Source: Symbiodinium kawagutii (taxonomy: Eukaryota > Sar > Dinophyceae > Suessiales > Symbiodiniaceae). Taken from it: 64,000 nucleotides of DNA. This document shows, piece by piece, positions 54,625-64,000 of the stretch. Position numbers and translations under genes: made by a program. Within the stretch, counting starts at the first letter, position 1. Each line of letters begins with the position of its first letter. The stretch lies in contig VSDK01009557.1 in NCBI GenBank assembly GCA_009767595.1, positions 1,470 through 65,469 of the forward strand, given 5' to 3'. The notes beneath the pieces are model-generated. The model saw nothing but the letters and a program-made list of their open reading frames with translations, was not told the DNA's origin and ran no database searches.

Positions 54625-55640
54625 ACTTGAATAGCTTCAAGTCAGTAGACTATAGCCACACAGATGAAACTGAAAAAGCTGTTTTGTTGCTTTGGGTTAC
54701 CCAGATTTATGGTCGCCGCACGTGCCTTGAAGGCATGGCCGTCGTTTCACAACTCTGTATGGCCAATGTGTCTCTGAGATGGTGATCACGGCTGTTTCGC
54801 CTGTGAAAAAAGCGTTGAACCTCCTCACCTTTAATCTGATCCGTACAAGATCGGTGCAAGACTTCAAAGACATGGTCCAATCAATCCAATATCACAGCAT
54901 GTCACAGCCACGTTTCTCTTGCATTTTGTTTTCTTATCGAGGACTGGTATATTCTTTTCAGGGCAATTTCAACCAACAACTTGAACAAGTGTCAACGAGT
55001 TCAATTATATTCTAAGTAAAAAAAGCTTTTCAGAGGTTTTCATTGGTGTGCTGAACACTTTCCATTGAATTGAGCTCCTTCCAACATCAAAAGGCAGCTG
55101 TGGAAAAAGCTGTAAACATGGGCAAAATTGGTGGTTCTCAAAATTGGGATACCCCCAAATCATCCAATAGTTTTAGCTATAGCAGTACACCAACTTTTTT
55201 GGGGGCACCCCCACTTTAAGAAACTTTCAATGGAGTGATACCCCGATTGCCGCAGTTCTCCCTGAAGCTTGAGCCGGCCGACACAATGAAGAGCATCCAC
55301 GGTGCCAACATATTGACAAAGTCGTCCCCACTCCTGCTGACATTCCAACAGCGATCAAGTCCTGACGCACTTTGCGCTACTGCAGAATCCAAAATCTCGA
55401 AACATGGGGATGTGTGACAACACCCTGCTGACTCCACACCTGTCCAATGTGTAAGGCACATTGTGAAAGTCAATGAACCAGAAGTTGTCCCATGATATAC
55501 CATGAAGTTATCCCAGTTCGTTGTGAATTCATAGTATTATCATGTATTATATATCCCTAGTTATCCATAGTTATCATTGTGAATCCATATATTATCCATA
55601 TATCATCCCATGATTATCCCATGAAGTTCCCATCCTTTGG
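54625..55640. other. Downstream spacer of UGPase
   Basis: Unrecognised open frame at 54779-55015; a family 2 element at 55128-55232; ATATTATCC-type repeats at 55540-55620. Confidence 0.4.
55128..55232. repeat. Inverted-repeat element, family 2
   Basis: Starts TGGTGGTTCTCAAAATTGGG and ends GCACCCCCACTTTAAGAAAC. Confidence 0.65.
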
Positions 55641-55649
55641 CTTCAGCTT

Positions 55650-55778
55650 GGTGCCATCGTTCGTGGGATGTGCTGGGCGCCTTGGCGCTGGCGATGCCCA
55701 AGTCCGAGGAAGCGGAGGAAGCTCCCGAGGCTGTGCCCGAAGAAGCAGCCAGTGAGGTGGAAGTGAAAGTGCAGGCAG
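55650..55778 (+). CDS. Candidate exon with Glu/Ala-rich product, gene unknown
   Basis: A GC-rich open block ending at a GT donor (gcag/gtggat). It encodes WDVLGALALAMPKSEEAEEA followed by more acidic/Ala residues. Composition matches the exons of neighbouring genes. No family is recognised; the acceptor is uncertain. Confidence 0.3.
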
Positions 55779-55923
55779 GTGGATGCCGGCCATGGATGGG
55801 GTGGTGGGAAACCACGGGATTTGTAGGGTAACGATGGGACCTTCTGTGGTGAGGTCTTCGGTTAATGGTGAATTACAGGGGATGATCAACAAAAATGGTT
55901 GAAGAACTGCTGTAGGGATCTGT

Positions 55924-56035
55924 AGGGGTGTTTCTCAAAACTTGGAACCTCCAAAGTTAGGGTCAGTTTGTCACTATAAATGGTTGATAAGCTGGATGAT
56001 AACTCGGGGTCCCTTATGACTTGGGAAGCATTCTA
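55924..56035. repeat. Inverted-repeat element, family 2
   Basis: Starts GGGGTGTTTCTCAAAACTTG; the right end is diverged (tcccttatgacttgggaagc). Confidence 0.5.
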
Positions 56036-57722
56036 ATAGGACCAACCTCCTGAAAAGCGTTGGAACGCTTGCAGGAGCATCCAAAATTGGTCAATTTGTT
56101 GTTTGCTTGAATTTCACATCAAGGGAACAGACAAAGGATATTCATATTAGCTCTCTGTAAAAGACTCTCCTGGCAGTAAGATAGAAGTGTAGAGTGTTGG
56201 ACGTCGTGTGTGTGTGTGTGTGCGCCTCATGTAAATGTTTTTGTTTGGTTTGTTGATTGCCTCAAGCATCAGAAAACATCAACCATGGCCCACCATTGCA
56301 ACAACCCTTGCTGTGGGTTGCCGCGGTCTTCAGCCCCTGTTATAATGGATTGCAATGGTAACTGGAAGCAGACACTTATAACATCTTAGAACCCTCATTG
56401 GGAGGGTAGAAACCTTTCTCGGGCGTTTTGGTGGTAGATGCTAATTGAAACCAACAGCCATAGCTGGTGAAATGGGGCCCGCCACGACGGTACCCCAAAA
56501 CAGCATCAGTGTCGCGTGAGAGGACTCCACACCAGGCCTTAAGAGACCCTCAGATGCAGGCGCGAAGCAGTCGCTGCTCAGATCAGCTGTGGAGAAGTGA
56601 TGTCCCTGAAACGTTCACGTTGGATCAGTGGGTCCGCATTGCAGTTTCCAGCTTTTCTGCCGTAACCGGGATGTTTACAGGTCCTTACCAACAAAGAACT
56701 ACTGTATAGGTTCAGGTCGCGGCGACTTGTTGGGTTGGGGGTACAAGGGCACGAAGTGACACCCAAGCGAAGCTCACCAGTGGACTGTTGGGCCATCGCT
56801 CGTCCTTGAGACAGTCTTTGGGTACGACCCAGTCAGGGATGTCAGGGTCAGGGGGATATGTTCATAATACCATTTGAAACCAGGCTTTTCCACTAAGTGC
56901 TACTAAACTGGTCTGTTTTAAACATGTTTTGCTGTCCCTAGTATTGACAAACGGTTGGTTGGTTGGTTGGTTGGTTGGTCGGTCGACTGATATTTTTGAT
57001 CGGGGTTGCAACCACCAGCCAGTAAACCATTGTCAGCCAATATCAGCTATATACCATTAACCATTGTCATGCACCCATTCACCATCATAAACCACCCTGG
57101 ACCATCAACAGAGATGTTGCATTGTATCTAAATGGTCATACTAAAGGTAAACTACTACCATTTCAGCATTTGGATAGTCCATGAAGCAAGCATGGTTTGT
57201 TGCAAAAATCCATCATCATTGGTAGCTAATCTCAGCCCTGAGTAGTGAAATGTTTGTTAGGCTGATTGTTGTTCTTTGATGTTCTTTGACAAAGTATATC
57301 ATATTAGTTGCTGGTTGTCGGATCAAATCCTTTAATAGCATAAGTTGATAGATATTAGGCCCTTACTTATTGCTTCAGAATGACATCATATTGATATTCA
57401 TCTTTGGTGATTGAAAGATCACATCATTAATATTAGGTCACTGGTTATTGAAAATTGTTGAACCATCAGTCCAATATTTTGTGACATAGTCATTGACATT
57501 AGTGGTTACTACGGCGGTAGTGGTCATGATACAATTTTGTGGTTACATGTATGGTTTTCATAGTAACCATTGACAGTAGTAATCGATTGCTGTCAGCTGT
57601 GATACATCCATTGATTGTTATGACCATTGACTATGTAACAAACTCATGGCCATTGAAAATCGCATCTTTTCTGTGGTTACTACGACCCCTTTCTGGCCAG
57701 CACATCATGTGCCCATCCTGGC
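56036..57722. other. Spacer or intron of an unknown gene
   Basis: A GT dinucleotide run near 56205-56225 and a family 1 element (56908-57022). The rest is AT-rich with no recognised product. Confidence 0.4.
56908..57022. repeat. Inverted-repeat element, family 1, copy with expanded GGTT run
   Basis: Ends GGTTGCAACCACCAGCCAG; flanked by TAAA on both sides (4-bp target duplication). The internal GGTTGG motif has expanded to about six units, and the left end (CTGGTCTG) is diverged. Confidence 0.65.
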
Positions 57723-57823
57723 GCCAGTGACGTGTCGCAGCTGTCAGCGCTGCCAACGGCAGGTCTCCTCGATGGTGCAGTCACACCATTTCCGAGACCG
57801 GCGCCACCTTTGGAGGCCAGGAG
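57723..57823 (+). CDS. Candidate exon, gene unknown
   Basis: A GC-rich open block before a GTGAGG donor, encoding ASDVSQLSALPTAGLLDG and then a Pro/Arg-rich tail. It has exon-like composition only; no family is recognised. Confidence 0.25.
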
Positions 57824-57965
57824 GTGAGGCAGTGATGTGATGACAACCTGGCAATCGCCATAGGGAAACGATGGGATTTGATAGGGAAACCATGGGATTT
57901 TCTATGGCTAGCTATGGTTAATCATGCATAATAGATGAAATGAAAAGTAAGAGGAGCGAGGTTAT

Positions 57966-58066
57966 TTGGTTGGTGCTTTGATTGACATGTTTTGTTTTCC
58001 CAGAATTTGCAAATGGTTTGTTGGCTGGCCAGCATATTTTCATAGGGGTGGCTCAACCACCAACCG
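57966..58066. repeat. Inverted-repeat element, family 1
   Basis: Starts TTGGTTGGTGCTTTGATTG and ends GGGGTGGCTCAACCACCAAC CGG. No clear target duplication. Confidence 0.65.
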
Positions 58067-59074
58067 GTCACCATGTCAGTATCATATGATAGGATTACCA
58101 TTGGAGGTGCCACCATGTTAGATATGAAAGGATGATAGAACCAATGATGTTTGTGGTAGCAATGTCATCCAGCCCTTTTAAGATCGTTTACCTTGGGGAA
58201 TGGGCCATGTCCATTGCTATGCTTGATTACCAGAAGGAACATGCTCATAGTGTGATTATAATGCATGATGCATGGTCAATCAGCACTTGATTGTATGATG
58301 ATAACTCTAGCATTTGTTTTCGCCGTCCCAGTTATCAGTAACTGACGATATATGGCTAACACTTAATATGATACGAAGTGTACATGTGGCGGGTGTCCCT
58401 GAACAGTCCATGAGGATCCATGCTTCCCGACTGGAAACAAAGCTCGAACACTTCACTGAGTGAAGTGCCAGGTTGTGACTTTGTAGTGAAGGAAACAAAC
58501 CAATGCAGCACCAGATTCATTCCAACACTGTATGATTTTCTATCCTCACCCAGATGTGACATGACGTAACATGTTGAAGCCCCCCGTCGCAGAATATGTT
58601 GCGACTTGGCCGTTTCGAACATGCCGAGCAGATCTGGGTTCAAACCACCACGAACCCAAGCAAGATCAAGTCAATCCAGTTACAGTTTCAGAGATAGATG
58701 ATTCTGGGCTCCAGTGTCTTGAACACATGAGTTTGTTTGGTTCTGGCAGTTGCAAAGCCCACCAACTCGCTACCTCTCTCAGACTGCTTCAATTCTGAGG
58801 CGGTGGAGCATTTGCTACTTGGCCATGATTGACGGATTACCACTAACGAAAGTGAAATCGCTGTTGGGCTCATCAGACTGCTGTTGTCATTTGATACGAT
58901 TTTGTTGCAGCAGCGTTGGGTTGTTGTTTGAAGTGAAGGCACAACTTTCAAGAGCTGCAGTTGCAACATCACTGGATAGCGCGTAAATATCGCAAATGTT
59001 CTTAGCTTGTTTTCCATTGCTCGAAAGCAGACTCAAATTCAGCAATGGTGAACTTCCCATGTTGAAAATCCTAG
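58067..59074. other. Spacer before the LINE
   Basis: About 1 kb without recognised genes. Open frames on both strands at 58571-59017 show no known motif. Confidence 0.4.
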
Positions 59075-59164
59075 CTGGTTGGTGGTTTCAAACATTTTTT
59101 ATTTTCCCTAGCAGTTATTAACAAATAGCTGGTTGACTAATATTTTTCATAGGGGTGGTTCAAC
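59075..59164. repeat. Inverted-repeat element, family 1, cut at its right end by the LINE
   Basis: Starts CTGGTTGGTGGTTTCAAAC and runs to GGGGTGGTTCAAC, where other copies continue with CACCAACCAG. Instead LINE coding sequence begins. The missing terminus may lie beyond the window. Confidence 0.7.
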
Positions 59165-59165
59165 A

Positions 59166-62100
59166 ATTCATACATACTTCCTGTGTGGGAGACGCATGCC
59201 TACTTGTCAGGTTGCCCGGCCCGTCACCATAGGTCATGATCCAGCCGTCTGGATTGAGCAGATACTTAGTGCTTGGGAGGACTGGTATGTTCCTGTGGAC
59301 CCAGTCTCCATCTATATGGTGTACCCGTTGCCTGTCAGAATTGGGGCTTCTCCGATCAGTGCTGCTACGATTCTCATTGTTCAAAATGAGCAGGATCATC
59401 TACGGGCAGCTTTTACCACTGTGTTGCATTTAGATGCCAGTCTAGTGCATGCTGCTCGTTTTCTGCCCGCCAGTGTCACTCGTACGGCTGTGATTGATGA
59501 GGTTGGCCTGACGGCTTTTGATGATCCGCCTTGTACTGTTGTACATGCTGATTCTGTCTTGAGGGATGATGAAGCATGGGATGTCTACAATGGTCAGGGT
59601 TTTTATATTGGTATCAGGGATGGTCGCCTTGCTCCGTCCGCACCACCAATGGTGCAAAGCAGTGCCCCCCCGACGGTTCTGGTTCTGGACACGCTCATTC
59701 CGGAGCCATGGCTTGCTCCTGATAGCTCCGATGAAAGTGTTGCCATGCAATTGCCCGTTCGTGTTGACACTGCCAAGCTTGAGCCTTGCCATGATGCCAC
59801 GGTTCCATTGCAGGTGCGAAGTGATACCAGTTGGGACGATTTTGACGTCTTGTGGGACTACCATTGCCCTTCCGTGTTGCGCTTGCAGGTCTGGTTCATT
59901 CATCATCTGCATCACACTCAATGTATTGCGCCTCGTCGAATCATTCTCACACCGTCCGTTGATGATTGGCGGCAAGCTATTGAACGGGTGTGGTCCGACT
60001 TGCTGTTTCCTGGTGAACCCACGTTCATCTCTATGGTTCATATGACGCAGAGCAGTGTGGTAGGGCGTGACAAGCATGTCATTTTGTGGCAGCACCCCTG
60101 CATTGACAAAGTTGTTGCCTTGCATGTGGTTAGTTGGGATCCCTCCTTGGGGCGTGCTCCTCAGCTTCGGGCACTGTCGTGTGCTCGTACCATGCGGGCC
60201 AGGGCCATTTTGAGTTTGGTCGAGGCTGAATGGCAACTCCATCCGCTGCTCCTTCGGTATCTTTTCTTTCGTGTCCAACCGCATCTCTTTGTGGCGCTCA
60301 CTGATGGCTCTACGTGGACTGTTGAAGTTTCTCCTCCACCGGTCCCGGATGCAGTCTCGTTGTTGCAAACGAAACCAGTGCGTGTTAGGCATCTCTCCAA
60401 TGCTGCCAGTCCGTCCGATGTTGACGCCGATGCTGGGCCTGGACGCACCAAGCTTGTGGCATGTCCGGGTATCCTCGCGCTTGGTGATCAGCTCCTGCAA
60501 CCTGGTCGTTTGTTGCACCCGGTTGAGACCCTGCCTGAGTTCCTTCGGTTTTCAGAGTTTGAGCATGATCTCTCTTCTGTGATTGGCTGCTTACCTACCC
60601 TACATCCGACCCGCATCCATATTTATACTGACGGCTCACACTTGTGGAATGCGTCGATCTGTGAAGAACGTGCTGCATGGGCTTTCGTGGTGGTTTTTGA
60701 GTACCCTGATGGTCAGCACAGGTTGGCCGGATTTGCTCATGCCCCGGTGGCCGTTCAGGGTCAGAGCCATTCTCTCGAGGTGGTTTATGCTGAGACCCCT
60801 GTTGCCAATGCTTTCACTGCAGAAACTGAAGCCATCGTGCGTGCTCTTCTATGGTGTCTTCAAGCGGAAGTTTATTTGGCCAACATTCCCACCATACTGC
60901 ATGCAGATGCTGCCAGTGTCATGTATGCCGCTGATGGGCACTGGACCTGCGGGTCTCGGGCCTTTGTTCGAGATGTGTGTCGACCTCTGTTCATTGCTGC
61001 GCAACAACTGGGTGACCTTACAGCACAGTGGCAGAAGGCTCATTGCCATCACTGTTTCAATGATCTGGCTGACGTGTTGGCAAAGCAAGCTGCTCGAGCT
61101 GCGGATGCTAGGCCTCGACCATTTCCATTTGATGATTCGCAGGTACCATTGCTTCCGTGGATTTGGTTGGCTTTTCAGTCGCAAGTCGATAATGTAGGAG
61201 TGAATGTGCAGCACGATGCCATTGTGTTCCCAGTCCCTCCAGTTTTGGGTACTGCAGATGTGGCTACTTGGCCCCAACATGAATTGCAAGATCGATCCAC
61301 TCTGCATTTGAGCCTCACTTTTGCCTCTTTTAATGTGGAAACATTGAAACAATGGCATCCTGGTGATGGTGCAGGCAATTGGACATCCAGAGGAGAACTG
61401 CTGCGGGTTCAAGGTGCTCAGCATCATTTCATGTGCATTCAAGAAGCGCGTGGGAAGAAGGATGTGGCATGGACCCAAGGTAACTGGTTTGGTTTCGGGG
61501 CTGCTGCTTTGAATGGATGCGGTGGTTGTGAGATCTGGTTCAATAAGGCCATTCCCTTTGCTTCCACTACCGATGTGCATGGCCGTCGTGTCCCGTTGTT
61601 CTTCGAGCAGCGTTATTGCATGATTGCCCTGCAGAATCCCAGGGCACTGGTCATTCGTTACCAGGCCCCACAAGTTGATTTGGTGGTTTTTTCCGCACAT
61701 GCTCCCCATGAGTTTGCTGATGTTGCATGTAAGCAGGCCTTTTGGGATATGTTGACACCTTGCCTGAGCGATCTCTCGATACTCCCGGTGCTGGGTGGGT
61801 TTGATACCAACGCTCGTGTTGGTTCTGTGCCAGCACCCCCAATCGGCATGTGCGATGCAGAGGAACAGAATGACAACGGACGTCGATTCATTGAGTTCAT
61901 GATGACTACGCACTTGTGCGCCCCTACCACGTTTGACAGCACACGCTGGCATCGCAAAGATCAGGCTGGTACATGGTGTTCACAGGCCGGTTGGCATCGC
62001 ATTGATTATCCTGTCATCAGTGCCTCTTTAGCATATGCGTCGTTGCATGCAAGCAGAGATGATATCACGATCCCCCGAGATCATGAAGATCATGTTTCCG

Positions 62101-62729
62101 TGAGCCTTCATCTTGAAGTTGACATCGGTGTTGTGCGGTGGACTCCGGTTGTACCACAGGTTCGGTTTTCCCGTGATGCTTTGTTGTCAGATGCTGGTCG
62201 TATTCGTGCTGCCTGCATGTTGCGTGACTTCGAGCATGGATGGAAGGATCACATGTGGCATATGTCCATTGACCAGCATGCTGCGGATATGCATCGTTTC
62301 TTTGCTCAGCAATTGACCGAAAATTTCCCTGTGGTTAGTGCCAAGCCCAAACCCAGTTGGTTGTCCCTTCGCACTGTTCAAGCATTGTGCTTGTCACGAC
62401 GGGCTAGACGGGCCATTGCCATGTGCCAAACACATATCCGGGTCGGCACTGTTCGTCACCTGTTTGCGGCTTGGGCCTCTGTGACCCCCTTTCGGAAGCG
62501 GCCACGGCCTGTGCCGCCCACTCCACCTGCTCCACAATGGGCTTCTCGTTGTGACTTTGCCATTGCGCGCTATCAACAGTGGCTGGCTAAGCTGCATCGT
62601 GTTTTGCGAACCTCGCTTCGTGCTGATGAGGCTGTTTTCCTCCGAGGAGTGGTGGCTGAAGGGGAAAAGCATTCCGGCGCTGCTTCGGGTTCTGCCTTGT
62701 GGCACCGCATTCGAGCCCAATTGCCCAAA
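59166..62729 (+). CDS. LINE ORF, first part: repeated N-terminal domain, RNase H, AP-like endonuclease
   Basis: The frame enters from the family 1 element, so the native start is lost; the first internal ATG is at 59196. Two related segments, about 59166-59400 and 59880-60160, share the pattern C-x4-R-x8-W-x3-I-x3-W-x-D (AVWIEQILSAWEDW and DWRQAIERVWSDLL). RNase H (about 60610-61110): IYTDGS (Asp 60630), FTAETEAIVRALL, LHADAAS and NDLADVLAKQA supply the four acidic residues. Endonuclease (about 61310-62120): FASFNVETL, CIQEAR (catalytic Glu), FSAHAPHE, GGFDTNARVG (unusual form of GDFN), HRIDYPVIS and DHEDHVSVSL (His). RNase H ahead of the endonuclease differs from I-clade elements, where it follows RT. 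The frame loses homology near 62730 and a spurious tail runs to 62924. Confidence 0.85.
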
Positions 62730-62731
62730 TT

Positions 62732-64000
62732 CGTCAGAGACGTCGCATGCTTGTCACCAAGTATCAGCTCACCCCTCAGGCCTTGCAGAAACATTTTGCG
62801 AATGTGGAGAAAGCTGACATTGTTCCTTTGCAACACGTTGCACGTCAGATTGTTGATTGCAACAAGGCTGCTATCTCGGCCATGCAGAATGTTGAGGTTG
62901 ACCACACCGACTTGCCAACTTTAGTGGAATTGGAGGAGGCCATTCGATCCGTTCCCAAACATAAGGCAATGCTTGGAGTTGTGCTTCCTGAGTTGCTTCA
63001 TGCTGCTCCTGATGTGGCCGCACGTATCTTGTTCCCCTCGTTGGTTCAGAGTGTGTTATTCTGCCAAGAACCTTTTTCTTGGAAAGGAGGGGCCCTGTGT
63101 CCTCTCTACAAGAACAAGGGCTCCATGCAAGATGTCGGCAACTACCGGGCGATTTTGATTGCACAGATTTTTCCGAAAATCCTGCATCGCATCGCACGCC
63201 GCCGGTTGCTGAATCAAATTGCGGGGTCCCTTCAGCCAATGCAGGTAGGAGGCTTGCAGCGCATGTCGGTCGGTTTTGCGTCACAGTGTTTGCAGGCCCT
63301 GAGATTGCGCGCTACGGCTTGCCGGCGCAGTCATGCAGTGCTGTTCGTGGATCTGCAGAGTGCTTTCTACCAGGCCCAACGCTCTGCTGTTACTTCCAAT
63401 TTGCTGGGAATTGAGACGTACGATGAAGAAGAGTGTCGGGTCTCCGCAGTGCATTATCCTTCTGCATTGCATGACTTGCATGCCTCCTCGTTGATGCAGT
63501 GTTGGGTCCAACAGATCCTGTCCTGTACGTGGTCTCAAGTGCAAACTGGCTCCCAGCATTTGACGGATTCGCAGGCACTCTTTGCTAGCACTGGCACTAG
63601 GCCCGGGGACCCGGGAGCCGACCTGTTCTTCACAGCCACTATGGCTGGTATTTTGAAACAGTTCACCGCTGATATGCATGATGAATTGCCTGTCGTTGAG
63701 TGTGACGGACATCCGCAGTGTGCTCACCCGATCACGTGGGTGGATGATATTGCTGTCTTTCTTGAGCACGACCAGCCTGAGGTTTTGCTTCAAATCTTGA
63801 CTAAGGCCGCTAAGTCTATCAGCTTCCGGTGTGCTGAACGTGGCTTTGTCATCAATTTGGCCAAAGGAAAGACCGAAGCCTTGGTGAGGTTGGAAGGCAA
63901 GGGTAGTCAGACTGTGCACCGCAAATTGCTGGCGGGTGAACTTGATTGTTTACGTCTGGATTCTGGTGATCAAGTGCGCTTCCTCCCAACCACCACGTTG
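62732..64000 (+). CDS. LINE reverse transcriptase (partial, -1 frame relative to the first part)
   Basis: Open to the window edge (423 codons). RT signatures: ALCPLYKNKGSMQDVGNYRA (fingers), AVLFVDLQSAFYQAQ (motif A Asp), STGTRPGDPGADLFFTATMA (motif B), ITWVDDIAVFLEH (catalytic DD), FVINLAKGKTEAL (motif D/E region). It copies element RNA at the nicked target. It is joined to the endonuclease part by a single -1 frame change around 62725-62735 (LPK then RQRRRMLV). This could be a decay mutation, sequence error or programmed shift. The thumb and C-terminal region are beyond the window. Confidence 0.85.

Larger units (their letters stand above)
59165..64000 (+). mobile_element. Non-LTR (LINE-type) retrotransposon, 5'-truncated and cut by the window edge
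   Basis: Coding order is a duplicated N-terminal domain, RNase H, AP-like endonuclease, reverse transcriptase. No terminal repeats are seen, and the 5' end is abrupt within another element, as expected for target-primed reverse transcription with 5' truncation. The 3' end lies beyond 64000. Confidence 0.85.

Noticed and set aside
59442..60518. Minus-strand 358-codon frame opposite the LINE
   Set aside because: The opposite strand encodes recognisable LINE domains; this is a composition shadow.
60849..61952. Minus-strand 367-codon frame
   Set aside because: It is the complement of the RNase H and endonuclease coding region, without known motifs.
1..64000. Search for tRNA, rRNA and CRISPR arrays
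   Set aside because: No cloverleaf with conserved A/B boxes, rRNA core sequence or regular repeat-spacer array was recognised by eye; a tRNAscan or Rfam run was not possible.

Overview
This 64 kb window reads as nuclear DNA of a dinoflagellate. Short GC-rich exons (about 43-282 nt) are scattered through AT-rich, repeat-packed introns. Protein-guided splicing requires GC and GA donors as well as GT. All recognised genes lie on the + strand, and the 16-nt 3' core of the dinoflagellate spliced leader occurs twice. The species is not decidable from the sequence; a Suessiales/Symbiodiniaceae-like genome is a guess.

Layout: (1) 6-14407, the C-terminal part of a xanthine dehydrogenase/aldehyde oxidase-type molybdenum hydroxylase in about 19 exons, cut by the left window edge. 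(2) 15598-24023, an 8.4 kb tyrosine-recombinase (DIRS/PAT-like) retrotransposon. It has split direct repeats (A1 ... B1-A2-B2), a recombinase ORF, a Gag-like ORF with a zinc knuckle, a methyltransferase-like region, and reverse transcriptase plus RNase H. Its A repeats carry the spliced-leader core. (3) 31169-43309 (possibly starting near 25606), a PTC7-type PP2C phosphatase with nine recognised exons. One of its introns holds a 34-bp minisatellite inside a 780-bp tandem duplication. (4) 44967-54424, an apparently complete UTP-glucose-1-phosphate uridylyltransferase in 15 exons that splice in silico to 472 codons plus stop. (5) 59166-64000, a non-LTR (LINE) retrotransposon with the order RNase H, AP-like endonuclease, reverse transcriptase. 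It begins abruptly inside a small inverted-repeat element and runs off the right edge.

Introns and spacers are filled with at least four families of short inverted-repeat elements (about 90-150 bp, MITE-like). Three copies of family 1 have 4-bp AT-rich target duplications. Other repeats are simple-sequence tracts (GATA-type, TTAACCATTA-type, AT-rich) and a degenerate CCCTAAA stretch. The three host genes are unrelated metabolic or signalling genes sharing one strand, as is common in dinoflagellate unidirectional gene blocks; no operon-like link is implied. All exon boundaries were set by hand from codon phase and remembered family conservation, without transcripts or searches.
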